A stretch of 13,139 nucleotides of DNA from contig USCC01000061.1 of assembly GCA_900553035.1 (NCBI GenBank), positions 1 through 13,139 on the forward strand. Direction: 5' to 3'. A program made the position numbers and the translations under genes. The notes below the pieces were generated by a model. It searched no databases. It saw nothing but the letters and a program-made list of their open reading frames with translations, and was not told the origin of the DNA. This document shows positions 8,038-13,139 of the stretch, piece by piece (positions within the stretch are counted from its first letter, which is position 1; the number at the start of each line of letters is the position of its first letter). This DNA comes from an uncultured Rhodospirillaceae bacterium (GTDB lineage: Bacteria; Pseudomonadota; Alphaproteobacteria; CAAGCB01; CAG-977).

Positions 8038-8055
8038 TTAAGGGTGGTTTTGAAA

Positions 8056-9201
8056 ATGGCGAAGCAGGACTATTACGAACTTCTGGGAATTCAGAAAGGG
8101 GCGACGGACGTCGAAATCAAAAAGGCTTACCGTTCCCTGGCCATGAAGTATCATCCGGACCGGAACCCCGGCGACGCGGCGGCGGAAGTGAAATTCCGCG
8201 AAGTGACTGAAGCGTACGAGGTCTTGAAGGACGGGCAGAAACGCGCAGCCTATGACCGATACGGCCATGCCGCTTTTGCCCAGGGCGCCGGCGCGGGAGC
8301 GGGTTTCGGCGGCTTTAATTTCGATTTCGGGGGCGCCGGCGGTTTCGGCAGCATTTTTGAAGACATTTTCAGCGAATTCATGGGCGGTGCCGCCGGGCGC
8401 CGTTCGTCTCAGTATGAAGGCCAGCGGGGCGCGGACATTCGGTATGATCTGGAAATCACGCTGGAGGAAGCCTTTGCCGGCGTCACAAAGGAAATTGAGA
8501 TTCAGACCGCGGTGCGGTGTGAGGACTGCGGCGGTACCGGAGCGGCCGAAGGTTCAAAGGCGGAAACATGCGACATGTGCCGCGGAACCGGGCGTGTGCG
8601 CCGCCAGTCCGGGTTCTTTATCGAAGAACGGATGTGCCCGTCCTGTCAGGGAACCGGAAAGGTCATTAAAAATCCCTGCCGGAAATGCCGCGGGACAGGC
8701 AAGGTTTCAAAGAAAAAAGTTCTGGAAGTCAATATTCCGGCCGGGATCGATTCCGAAAACCGGATGCGTCTGTCCGGCCAGGGCGAAGCAGGTCTGCACG
8801 GCGGTCCGAACGGCGACCTGTACATTTTTGTTCACATCCGGCCGCATAAGATTTTCCATCGCGAAGGAACAAACCTGTTCTGTGACGTTCCGGTGTCCAT
8901 GGTGACAGCGGCGCTGGGCGGCGAGATGGAAATTCCATGCCTGGACGGGACGACGGAAAAAGTCGTGATTGACGCCGGAACTCAGTCCGGCCACGAAATC
9001 CGTCTGCGTAAAAAAGGCATGACTGTCCTGCAATCCAAAAACATCGGAGATTTGTTCGTGCGATTCAAGGTGGAAACGCCCACGAAACTGACGGTAAAGC
9101 AAAAGGAATTGCTGAAGCAGTTTGAAGAGGACGGCAAAGAGAACTGTCCCGAGTCGGCCGGTTTTTTTGAAAAACTGAAGGATTTCATCAAAAAAGGCTG
9201 A
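8056..9201 (+). CDS. dnaJ: Chaperone protein DnaJ (Hsp40, type I)
   Basis: A 381-aa co-chaperone that delivers clients to DnaK and stimulates its ATPase. The J domain (1-70) carries the essential HPD (33-35). A Gly/Phe-rich region follows (77-112). The zinc-binding domain has all four CxxCxGxG repeats (155-162, 172-179, 194-201, 208-215), which bind two zinc ions in the family. The C-terminal substrate-binding domain runs to the end. I chose ATG at 8056: it gives the usual MAKxDYYELLG start, and AGGGTGG lies 8 nt before it. An in-frame GTG 12 bp upstream (8044) would sit inside that ribosome binding site. It is downstream of dnaK across a partial terminator. A weak hairpin (TCCC/GGGA at 9208-9220) follows the stop and may or may not terminate transcription. 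Confidence 0.98.
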   Translation: MAKQDYYELLGIQKGATDVEIKKAYRSLAMKYHPDRNPGDAAAEVKFREVTEAYEVLKDGQKRAAYDRYGHAAFAQGAGAGAGFGGFNFDFGGAGGFGSIFEDIFSEFMGGAAGRRSSQYEGQRGADIRYDLEITLEEAFAGVTKEIEIQTAVRCEDCGGTGAAEGSKAETCDMCRGTGRVRRQSGFFIEERMCPSCQGTGKVIKNPCRKCRGTGKVSKKKVLEVNIPAGIDSENRMRLSGQGEAGLHGGPNGDLYIFVHIRPHKIFHREGTNLFCDVPVSMVTAALGGEMEIPCLDGTTEKVVIDAGTQSGHEIRLRKKGMTVLQSKNIGDLFVRFKVETPTKLTVKQKELLKQFEEDGKENCPESAGFFEKLKDFIKKG

Positions 9202-9225
9202 TATCCGTCCCGTTTCGGGGATTTG

Positions 9226-9254
9226 TTGACAAACATTGTTTTTTGTCTAATGCT
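9226..9254 (+). promoter_or_regulatory. Candidate promoter before the lipoprotein-like gene
   Basis: TTGACA (9226-9231) is perfect. At 17 bp spacing the -10 position reads AATGCT, a poor TATAAT match. The same TTGACA with ATGCT at the same distance occurs before the gene at 12089. Other readings here are TTGTTG-17-TCTAAT (9223-9251) and TTGTCT-16-TATCAT (9243-9270). GACAAA (9228-9233) and TTTGTC (9242-9247) form an inverted repeat that could be an operator. Confidence 0.45.
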
Positions 9255-9294
9255 CTGTGTAAGGTATCATTCTCCTGACAGAGGAGACTTTTCC

Positions 9295-9396
9295 ATGAGT
9301 ATTTCAGATTTTTTAAAAAGGACGTCGTGGCTTTCCCGTCCGGCCGCCGCGCGGCGGAAGAGGGTGCCGAACAGTCCAGATATGGCCGGATTCTGA
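9295..9396 (+). other. Short leader frame with -1 slippery sequence
   Basis: ATG at 9295 has the best ribosome binding site in the area (GAGGAG, 9281-9286, 8 nt upstream), but its frame ends at TGA 9394-9396 after 33 codons. In this frame codons 5-9 read GAT TTT TTA AAA AGG, giving two overlapping -1 slippery heptamers: T TTT TTA (9309-9315) and A AAA AGG (9315-9321). A -1 slip at the first leads into the frame of the lipoprotein-like gene and would give an N-terminus MSISDFLKKDVVAFPSG. A GGACG/CGTCC stem (9320-9324 with 9337-9341) and a CCGCC/GGCGG hairpin (9344-9357) lie downstream. The same picture would arise from one false or mutational base in the T6A5 run, so this is a candidate only. 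Confidence 0.45.
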
Positions 9397-9854
9397 GTTC
9401 CGTGGGAAAAGTCGCGGCCGGCATTGCCCTTGCGGCAACGGTCGTTGCCTGCGGTCCGTCCCGGGAAGAAATTAACGCCATGAAGGCGCAGGTTCCTCTC
9501 CGGGACAGCCTTGCGCTGGTGTCGGCTTACGATTCGGCGCTTCTGGCCAACATTGATTCTTTGCATAATGCGGGGAAAGATATGAAGAAGGCCGTCGAAA
9601 AAGGCATTTCTCTGACATGGGAGCAGACCCGCCGTTCCTTCCCGAAAACACCGTGGACGGGAAAGGAATATATTCTGGAGGATCATGCCGATAAGCGTCT
9701 AGATGAATCCCGTGACCGTGATGAAAGCATTGTCATGCTGCCGATGGTTATTTCAACCGGGAAATCAACGACAACGGTGATGCGTCCGCAGATGGTTGTT
9801 TCATATACTTACAAAGAAGAATTTCGCAGTCGGCTGGCCGCTGAGGTGCAGTAG
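9327..9854 (+). CDS. Putative lipoprotein, unknown function (start uncertain)
   Basis: I do not recognise the family. Read from GTG 9327 it is 175 aa, with a hydrophobic stretch VAAGIALAATVV and a lipobox-like VVAC (Cys42). The mature part (about 134 residues) is charged and probably helical at first (EEINAMKAQ, then a region rich in Leu, Asp and Ser), then TWEQTRRSFP and a C-terminal part with short beta-like stretches. The start is a problem. The strong ribosome binding site serves ATG 9295 in another frame, and GTG 9327 has only AAGGA with a 4-nt gap. It would also leave an unusually long, acidic n-region before the lipobox. Options are a -1 frameshift at 9309-9321, a sequencing indel, or reinitiation at GTG 9402. 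That last start lies 5 nt after the leader stop and would give a compact MGK plus hydrophobic lipoprotein signal. It lies between dnaJ and dapB, apparently with its own promoter and a terminator. Confidence 0.62.
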   Translation: MAFPSGRRAAEEGAEQSRYGRILSSVGKVAAGIALAATVVACGPSREEINAMKAQVPLRDSLALVSAYDSALLANIDSLHNAGKDMKKAVEKGISLTWEQTRRSFPKTPWTGKEYILEDHADKRLDESRDRDESIVMLPMVISTGKSTTTVMRPQMVVSYTYKEEFRSRLAAEVQ

Positions 9855-9865
9855 CGGAAGGACGC

Positions 9866-9901
9866 CCGGACGGTTCAGTCCGTCCGGACGGCAAAAGCCG
9901 T
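9866..9901 (+). repeat. Two adjacent perfect hairpins after the lipoprotein-like gene
   Basis: CCGGACGG (9866-9873), loop TTCAGT, CCGTCCGG (9880-9887) forms an 8-bp perfect stem. ACGGC, loop AAAA, GCCGT (9888-9901) follows at once. Neither has a T run, so they look like 3'-end structure rather than terminators. A third GCGC-rich inverted repeat lies at about 9910-9926. Confidence 0.55.
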
Positions 9902-9936
9902 TCAGAATGCGCGCCGTTGAGCGCGGTCGGAAGAGT

Positions 9937-9968
9937 AAAAGGCGGGAGTATTTCCCCGCCTTTTTTTT
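9937..9968 (+). terminator. Rho-independent terminator before dapB
   Basis: GGCGGG (9941-9946), an 8-nt loop and CCCGCC (9955-9960) are followed by eight T and preceded by four A, so the A/T flanks extend the stem. It should end the lipoprotein-like transcript, so dapB would need its own promoter in 9969-10077. There I see only a weak -10-like TATATT (9995-10000). Confidence 0.88.
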
Positions 9969-10077
9969 ATATGTCCTTTTCCACGGGTTTTCATTATATT
10001 CGGAAAAGAATGTTTCGTAAAATGTCTCCTTTCCCGGAAAAGGAATGGGAAACGGGGCCCTGAGGAAAGGACGCTCA

Positions 10078-10875
10078 ATGAAAATAGGGATTACGGGATG
10101 TGCGGGTCGTATGGGGAAAATGCTGGCCGAATGCGTCTTGCGGAGCGGGGCGTGCCGGCTTTCCGGAGGATCGGAACGCCGGGAAAGCGGCTTTGTCGGG
10201 CGTGACCTGGGCGAAGTGGTCGGGGTCGGTTCGATCGGCATTCCCGTGACGGCGTATGCCTGGGAGCTGTTCCGGGAATCGGACGCCGTTCTGGACTTCA
10301 CTTCTCCGGCGGCAAGTGTTGAGCATGCCGAAATCGCGGCGGAAACGGGGAAGATACTGGTCATCGGGACAACGGGAATCGACGGGGAACAGTTCGGCCG
10401 AATCAAAAAAGCGGCACAGAAAACGGTGATTGTCGCGGCGCCGAACATGAGTGTCGGGGTTAATATCCTGTTCGCCCTTGCTGAAAAGGTTGCGTCAATC
10501 CTTGATCCTTCATATGATGTTGAAATTGTTGAAATGCATCACCGCAATAAAGTTGATGCGCCTTCGGGAACGGCTTTGGGATTGGGATCCGCTGTCGCCC
10601 GGGGCCGGAAGACCGCTTTGAACGATGTGGCGCGTTTCGCACGGCAGGGAAATACGGGCATCCGTCCTGCCGGGGAAATCGGATTTGCCGCCCTGCGCGG
10701 CGGCGACGTTGTCGGTGACCATACCGTTATTTTCGCCGCAGACGGAGAGCGGCTTGAACTGACGCATAAAGCGTCTTCGCGCGCCGTTTTCGCAAACGGA
10801 GCGATCCGGGCGGCGCTGTGGGCGCGGGGAAAACCGGCAGGCCTTTATACGATGCAGGATGTTTTGGGTCTTTAA
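10078..10875 (+). CDS. dapB: 4-hydroxy-tetrahydrodipicolinate reductase
   Basis: A 265-aa cytoplasmic enzyme of the diaminopimelate/lysine pathway that reduces the DapA product with NAD(P)H, supplying meso-DAP for peptidoglycan. Visible motifs are the Rossmann GCAGRMG (7-13), ER at 33-34 near the cofactor-binding position, DFTSP (73-77), GTTG (97-100) and APNMSVGVN (121-129). The active-site block HHRNKVDAPSGTA (154-166) has the usual His-His, Lys158 and Gly-Thr. RGGDVVGDHTVIF and THKASSR follow, then the family ending GLYTMQDVLGL. I chose ATG at 10078: AAGGA (10067-10071) lies 6 nt upstream and the protein starts in the usual place. An in-frame upstream start would add 11 residues with no family support. 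Closeness to dnaKJ recurs in alphaproteobacterial genomes. The stop is 19 bp before the next gene. Confidence 0.97.
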   Translation: MKIGITGCAGRMGKMLAECVLRSGACRLSGGSERRESGFVGRDLGEVVGVGSIGIPVTAYAWELFRESDAVLDFTSPAASVEHAEIAAETGKILVIGTTGIDGEQFGRIKKAAQKTVIVAAPNMSVGVNILFALAEKVASILDPSYDVEIVEMHHRNKVDAPSGTALGLGSAVARGRKTALNDVARFARQGNTGIRPAGEIGFAALRGGDVVGDHTVIFAADGERLELTHKASSRAVFANGAIRAALWARGKPAGLYTMQDVLGL

Positions 10876-10894
10876 CACTGAAGGAAAAGAGACA

Positions 10895-11494
10895 ATGAAA
10901 AAATTTTTATTCGCGGCGGCGGCCGTACTGTTTTTCTCCGCTTCGGCGGCCAGAGCGGATTTTTATATTTCCGGCGGTCTGGGGATGAACGTCAACGACA
11001 GCAGTATTAAAACGCTGTTCAACGGCGGGGAAATCAAGAACCGTTACGAAAATTCACCGGTTTATGCTCTGGCTCTGGGGTATGATCTGCCGTTCCTGCC
11101 TCTGCGTGTCGAACTGGAAGGCCTGCGGACAAGCAGCGATGTCAAAACCCCGGTGAATGTCGGCGGTCTGTGGATGTCCAAAACGGAAACGATGACGGTG
11201 AACGCGGCGATGGCCAACGCGTATGTGCGTATTCCCTTCGTCGGCCTGTATGCGGGTGTCGGCGCGGGCTACGGCAAAGTCATGGGCGAAACGACGCCGC
11301 TGTATCAGGGCATGATCGGCGTTGAATATCCGATCCTCGTCCTGCCGTTGCATGTCGGGTTGGAATACCGTCATATCCAGGCGGTTAACGATTTCAAGGA
11401 AATCACGTCCTTTAATTCGATCAACGACTTTACGTCGGCCAAATCAAAATTCAAGGCCGATGCCGTCATGATCAAAGCCCGTTTCGATTTTTAA
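10895..11494 (+). CDS. Outer-membrane beta-barrel protein (opacity / P44-Msp2-like)
   Basis: A 199-aa exported protein. A Sec signal peptide (1-21) ends ARA before Asp22. The mature 178 residues alternate short amphipathic strands with turns. They start FYISGGLGMN, a common first strand of small outer-membrane barrels, and end KARFDF with the C-terminal Phe recognised by the BAM machinery. Gly- and Tyr-rich strands such as PFVGLYAGVGAGYG and LPLHVGLEYRHI fit an 8-stranded barrel. The precise role (adhesion, structure or a small pore) cannot be read from the sequence. I chose ATG at 10895 with AAGGA (10881-10885) 9 nt upstream. An upstream start would overlap dapB and precede the signal peptide with 12 residues. 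With only 19 bp after dapB and no promoter visible in the gap, it is probably co-transcribed with dapB. Confidence 0.86.
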   Translation: MKKFLFAAAAVLFFSASAARADFYISGGLGMNVNDSSIKTLFNGGEIKNRYENSPVYALALGYDLPFLPLRVELEGLRTSSDVKTPVNVGGLWMSKTETMTVNAAMANAYVRIPFVGLYAGVGAGYGKVMGETTPLYQGMIGVEYPILVLPLHVGLEYRHIQAVNDFKEITSFNSINDFTSAKSKFKADAVMIKARFDF

Positions 11495-11508
11495 GAACGG
11501 CTTTCCGG

Positions 11509-11540
11509 AAAACGGCCTCCTGCTTGGGGGCCGTTTTTTT
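11509..11540 (+). terminator. Rho-independent terminator of the dapB-barrel unit
   Basis: AAAACGGCC (11509-11517) pairs with GGCCGTTTT (11529-11537) around an 11-nt loop, and the T run reaches 11540. It lies 15 bp after the barrel stop codon. Confidence 0.9.
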
Positions 11541-11546
11541 ATCCGG

Positions 11547-11574
11547 TTGAGTTTCGGGGCATTTCCGGTATAAT
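11547..11574 (+). promoter_or_regulatory. Sigma-70-type promoter of the small acidic gene
   Basis: TTGAGT (11547-11552), a 16-bp spacer and a perfect TATAAT (11569-11574) predict a leader of about 30 nt before the ATG at 11612. It directly follows the terminator, so the next gene is an independent unit. Confidence 0.72.
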
Positions 11575-11611
11575 TGCAAAACGGCCGACAATAAATGAAA
11601 GGTTCCGCAAT

Positions 11612-11980
11612 ATGGAAATAAACGAACTCCCTTCACCGCGTTTCACCGTCAACGAATCCGGAATGATTTCCGTTTTTCTGCCTTCGTTTGAAGGCGAACC
11701 CGGGGACGCTCTTCTGACGAAAAAGGACGAAACGACGCTTCATTTCCGCCGTTCGGACGATTCCGACGTTCTTCTGACGGAAATTGAACCCGAAGTGATG
11801 GAAGCCCTGCACGGGACAGAGAAAATCTTGGTGATTGAAACCAATATCGCCAAAAGTATCAAAGTCCTTGAAAACGCTCTGAATGCTTATGCCGGGCAGG
11901 ACGTCGGCGATCCCGGCGACGCCGAAAAGCAGGTGATGGATACGATTGACCGCGCTTATGAAATTGCGGTCCGCGTCTGA
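11612..11980 (+). CDS. Small acidic protein, unknown function
   Basis: I do not recognise this 122-aa protein. It has no signal peptide or membrane segment and is strongly acidic, with many Asp and Glu and few basic residues. The N-terminal two thirds (about 1-80) looks like a small alpha/beta or beta-rich domain: RFTVNESGMISVFLPSFEG, TLHFRRSDDSDVLLTEI, then EKILVIETN. A Gly/Asp-rich hinge follows (94-103), then a short C-terminal helix. AAAGG (11598-11602) lies 9 nt before the ATG. It has its own strong promoter, a terminator before it, and another promoter after it, so it is a single-gene unit. Normal codon use and a proper start support a real gene. Motif recognition gives no role; it is probably cytoplasmic. 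Confidence 0.75.
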   Translation: MEINELPSPRFTVNESGMISVFLPSFEGEPGDALLTKKDETTLHFRRSDDSDVLLTEIEPEVMEALHGTEKILVIETNIAKSIKVLENALNAYAGQDVGDPGDAEKQVMDTIDRAYEIAVRV

Positions 11981-12022
11981 TTTTTCCAGAGAATTTTTTC
12001 TTTCGAAAAATGTACAAAAATG

Positions 12023-12051
12023 TTGACAAAAAGATAAAAGATTGTCATGCT
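12023..12051 (+). promoter_or_regulatory. Candidate promoter sharing its pattern with 9226-9254
   Basis: A perfect TTGACA (12023-12028) has ATGCT (12047-12051) at exactly the same distance as in the element before the lipoprotein-like gene. Both are set in TGTTGACAAA. TGACAA (12024-12029) and TTGTCA (12042-12047) form an inverted repeat, a possible operator. The -10 is poor for ordinary sigma-70. Confidence 0.45.
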
Positions 12052-12088
12052 GAACATCAGAAATACAGACATCTAATGGAGGATACCC

Positions 12089-12709
12089 ATGCCCGCAGTG
12101 ATTGACGCTTCAACGCAGAATAAAACGCCTTCTCAGGCTTTGGTCGAAGAATATCTGAAGGGATCGAAGAATTTAACGCGTCTGGCGGCAAAGAATCTGG
12201 CCGATGAAACGATGACGAAAGTGGATTTGAACGACTTTTCGCTGAAGGACGTGAAACAGTCAATTGCCGAAAACAAAGCGGCGATGAAGAAATACGGTTT
12301 TCAGGAAAAACTGAACTACCTGTCGGATTCGAAAGCGTACGACGCCGATCCGATGGATGCGATGGCGCAGGGTGTTATCGCCGGCGTGACAACGGTATGC
12401 ATGACGACGACGATGGGTATCGGCGGTTCGGCGGAAGGCGCTGTTGCGACGATGAGCCTGGGTACCGCGGCCATTATCGGCAAGGCGACAGCCGCATGGC
12501 TCAGCCGTGCCGAAACAAAGGAACAGGCCAAAAGTGTTGAAGAATATACGGATCTGAAACACGCGAACCTGATTCTGAAAAAGGTCGCACGGGCGATTGA
12601 ACGCAAGGAAGACAAGGAAATGGTCCGTAGCCTGATGGCGCAGGGACTGGGCAACCCGGGCGGCTTTATTACGCCGGTTTCTCTGGCGAAAAAAGGAAAA
12701 GGCCGGTAA
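12089..12709 (+). CDS. Unknown 206-aa protein with Gly/Ala/Thr-rich hydrophobic core
   Basis: I do not recognise this family. There is no N-terminal signal peptide. Residues 1-90 are polar and helical (EEYLKGSKNLTRLAAKNLADE, DVKQSIAENKAAMKKYG). Residues 93-137 form a long, uncharged-to-hydrophobic stretch rich in Gly, Ala, Thr and Met (GVIAGVTTVCMTTTMGIGG, then AVATMSLGTAAIIGKATAAW). It looks like one or two membrane-inserting or tightly packed helices of glycine-zipper type. Residues 139-185 are again a charged helix (RAETKEQAKSVEEYTD, ARAIERKEDKEMVR), and the tail is basic (KKGKGR). GGAGGA (12078-12083) lies 5 nt before the ATG, an excellent site. A signal-less protein with a buried hydrophobic centre could be a membrane-associated, phage-derived or secreted effector-type protein, but nothing in view chooses among these. 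It is a single-gene unit ended by a strong hairpin. Confidence 0.72.
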   Translation: MPAVIDASTQNKTPSQALVEEYLKGSKNLTRLAAKNLADETMTKVDLNDFSLKDVKQSIAENKAAMKKYGFQEKLNYLSDSKAYDADPMDAMAQGVIAGVTTVCMTTTMGIGGSAEGAVATMSLGTAAIIGKATAAWLSRAETKEQAKSVEEYTDLKHANLILKKVARAIERKEDKEMVRSLMAQGLGNPGGFITPVSLAKKGKGR

Positions 12710-12730
12710 GTCTTCGGTTCAGATAAAATC

Positions 12731-12758
12731 AAAGAGGCGTTCTTCAGGACGCCTCTTT
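12731..12758. terminator. Bidirectional hairpin terminator
   Basis: AAAGAGGCGT and ACGCCTCTTT form a perfect 10-bp stem with an 8-nt loop. The A/T ends give T-rich tails on both strands (TTTCTGT rightward, TTTGATTTT leftward). It lies 21 bp after the unknown 206-aa gene and can also serve the convergent cysteine-rich gene. Confidence 0.82.
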
Positions 12759-12776
12759 CTGTATGGAAATAACCGG

Positions 12777-12810
12777 AAGCCCCTTCCTTCATGAGGAAGG
12801 GGCTTTCGTT
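12777..12810. terminator. Second hairpin terminator between convergent genes
   Basis: AAGCCCCTTCCT (12777-12788) pairs with AGGAAGGGGCTT (12794-12805) around a 5-nt loop, giving a very stable 12-bp stem. TTTCGTT follows on the plus strand. It lies only 7 bp from the stop of the cysteine-rich gene and insulates the two convergent transcripts. Confidence 0.75.
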
Positions 12811-12816
12811 AGAAGA

Positions 12817-13139
12817 TCATCTTATGCAGGTACAGATGCCCGAACTCGTATTACAGGTCGATTTCGGATATCCGCTGCAGAAGGCGGCCGAACGGCAATG
12901 GTCGTTGCTGATGCATTTCATTGTGCATCTTCCGCTCGCACACCGATAGCCCGAACTGCAATCGGAATTGGACGTACAGCACCCGGATTGCCTGACACAG
13001 GCATGATTGCTGACGATCATGCAAGTCCCCGAACAGGGTACTGCCACACACTTGTTGCCCGAACATTTCTGAGAATCCGAACAGCCCGAATCCGAGGTAC
13101 AACACCCCGATACCGCAACACACGTATGATTGCTGACGG
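12817..13139 (-). CDS. Cysteine-rich repeat protein, C-terminal part (runs off right edge)
   Basis: The frame is open from the right edge of the window to TGA at 12817-12819. This is therefore the last 106 residues of a larger protein; the in-frame ATG at 13047 lies inside a repeat, lacks a ribosome binding site and is not the start. Twenty of 106 residues are Cys. The fragment holds three modules of the form C-x5-C-x5-C-x4..7-C (for example CTSDSGC, SDSQKC, SGNKC). At a larger scale there are two copies of a unit starting VSNHxCV and containing SGCCTS, spaced 41 residues (123 bp) apart. Ser, Gly and Asn dominate between the cysteines. Such disulphide-knot repeats are expected outside the cytoplasm, on the surface or secreted, but the export signal and any anchor lie beyond the window. 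No function can be assigned. Confidence 0.72.
   Translation of the reverse strand, partial: VSNHTCVAVSGCCTSDSGCSDSQKCSGNKCVAVPCSGTCMIVSNHACVRQSGCCTSNSDCSSGYRCASGRCTMKCISNDHCRSAAFCSGYPKSTCNTSSGICTCIR
12892..13137 (-). repeat. 123-bp tandem repeat in the cysteine-rich gene
   Basis: Reading the minus strand, units begin at 13137 and 13014 with an identical 12-bp start, GTCAGCAATCAT, then xxxTGTGT. They encode VSNHTCV and VSNHACV. The rest of each unit has diverged at the DNA level, but cysteine spacing and the SGCCTS block are kept. More units may lie beyond the edge. Confidence 0.7.

Noticed and set aside
10021..10077. A possible riboswitch or leader structure before dapB (a CCTTT/AAAGG hairpin near 10027-10043 and a GGGCCC site).
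   Set aside because: The segment is too short and lacks the conserved core of a lysine riboswitch; the small hairpin does not cover the ribosome binding site.
12817..13047. A complete 76-aa cysteine-rich peptide starting at ATG 13047, which could look like a small secreted knottin or bacteriocin.
   Set aside because: The frame stays open upstream to the window edge with the same cysteine repeat, the Met lies within a repeat unit, and there is no ribosome binding site or signal peptide. It is the end of a longer protein.
1..13139. Search for CRISPR arrays, insertion sequences, tRNA genes, attachment sites or a phage block.
   Set aside because: No regular direct repeats with spacers, no transposase or integrase motifs, no cloverleaf, and no obvious composition break were seen on reading both strands.

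Overview
The window looks like a piece of an alphaproteobacterial chromosome, probably from an uncultured lineage. The reasons are the dnaK-dnaJ-(one gene)-dapB order, an RpoH-type heat-shock promoter before dnaK that fits the alphaproteobacterial form (xTTG-N18-CCTATAT), a small C-terminal-Phe outer-membrane beta-barrel, and a DUF2333/Bax pair. Base composition and codon use look even throughout, and I see no transposase, integrase, tRNA, rRNA or CRISPR array. The lineage is an inference from gene order and motifs, not from a database search.

Left part (1-5862, all on the minus strand): two operons. The first, read from 3737 down to 1, carries an AlgI-like MBOAT O-acyltransferase followed by two tandem paralogous AlgJ/AlgX-like SGNH proteins, spaced by 3 bp and then overlapping by 4 bp. 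It starts from a strong sigma-70-type promoter (TTGCTT-16-TATAAT). Together these proteins should acetylate an extracytoplasmic polymer. The second, read from 5862 down to 3855, encodes a DUF2333 membrane protein and a Bax-like glucosaminidase, 10 bp apart, which suggests a role at the cell envelope. In the Bax-like protein the usual catalytic glutamate position is Ala, with a Glu one residue earlier.

Centre (5863-10875): a 196-bp divergent control region holds a DUF2333 promoter, an 18-bp perfect palindrome and an RpoH-like dnaK promoter. It is followed by dnaK, an intergenic hairpin terminator, dnaJ, a short lipoprotein-like gene and dapB (lysine/peptidoglycan precursor synthesis). The lipoprotein-like gene is the oddest spot: the only well-placed ribosome binding site and ATG (9295) lie in a different frame from the body of the gene, and the switch point is a textbook -1 slippery sequence (T TTT TTA AAA AGG).

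Right part (10895-13139): an outer-membrane beta-barrel gene 19 bp after dapB, a strong terminator, a small acidic orphan protein with its own strong promoter, and a 206-aa orphan with a Gly/Ala/Thr-rich hydrophobic core. Two stacked hairpins separate this from a convergent gene. That gene is the C-terminal end of a very cysteine-rich repeat protein, and it runs off the right edge of the window.

No gene-free stretch exceeds 300 bases. The longest (9855-10077, 223 bp) holds a series of hairpins and a terminator. I do not see a clear new multi-gene defence or mobile system here. The best candidates for something undescribed are the frame-switch gene, the cysteine-rich repeat protein and the promoter motif shared by two orphan genes.
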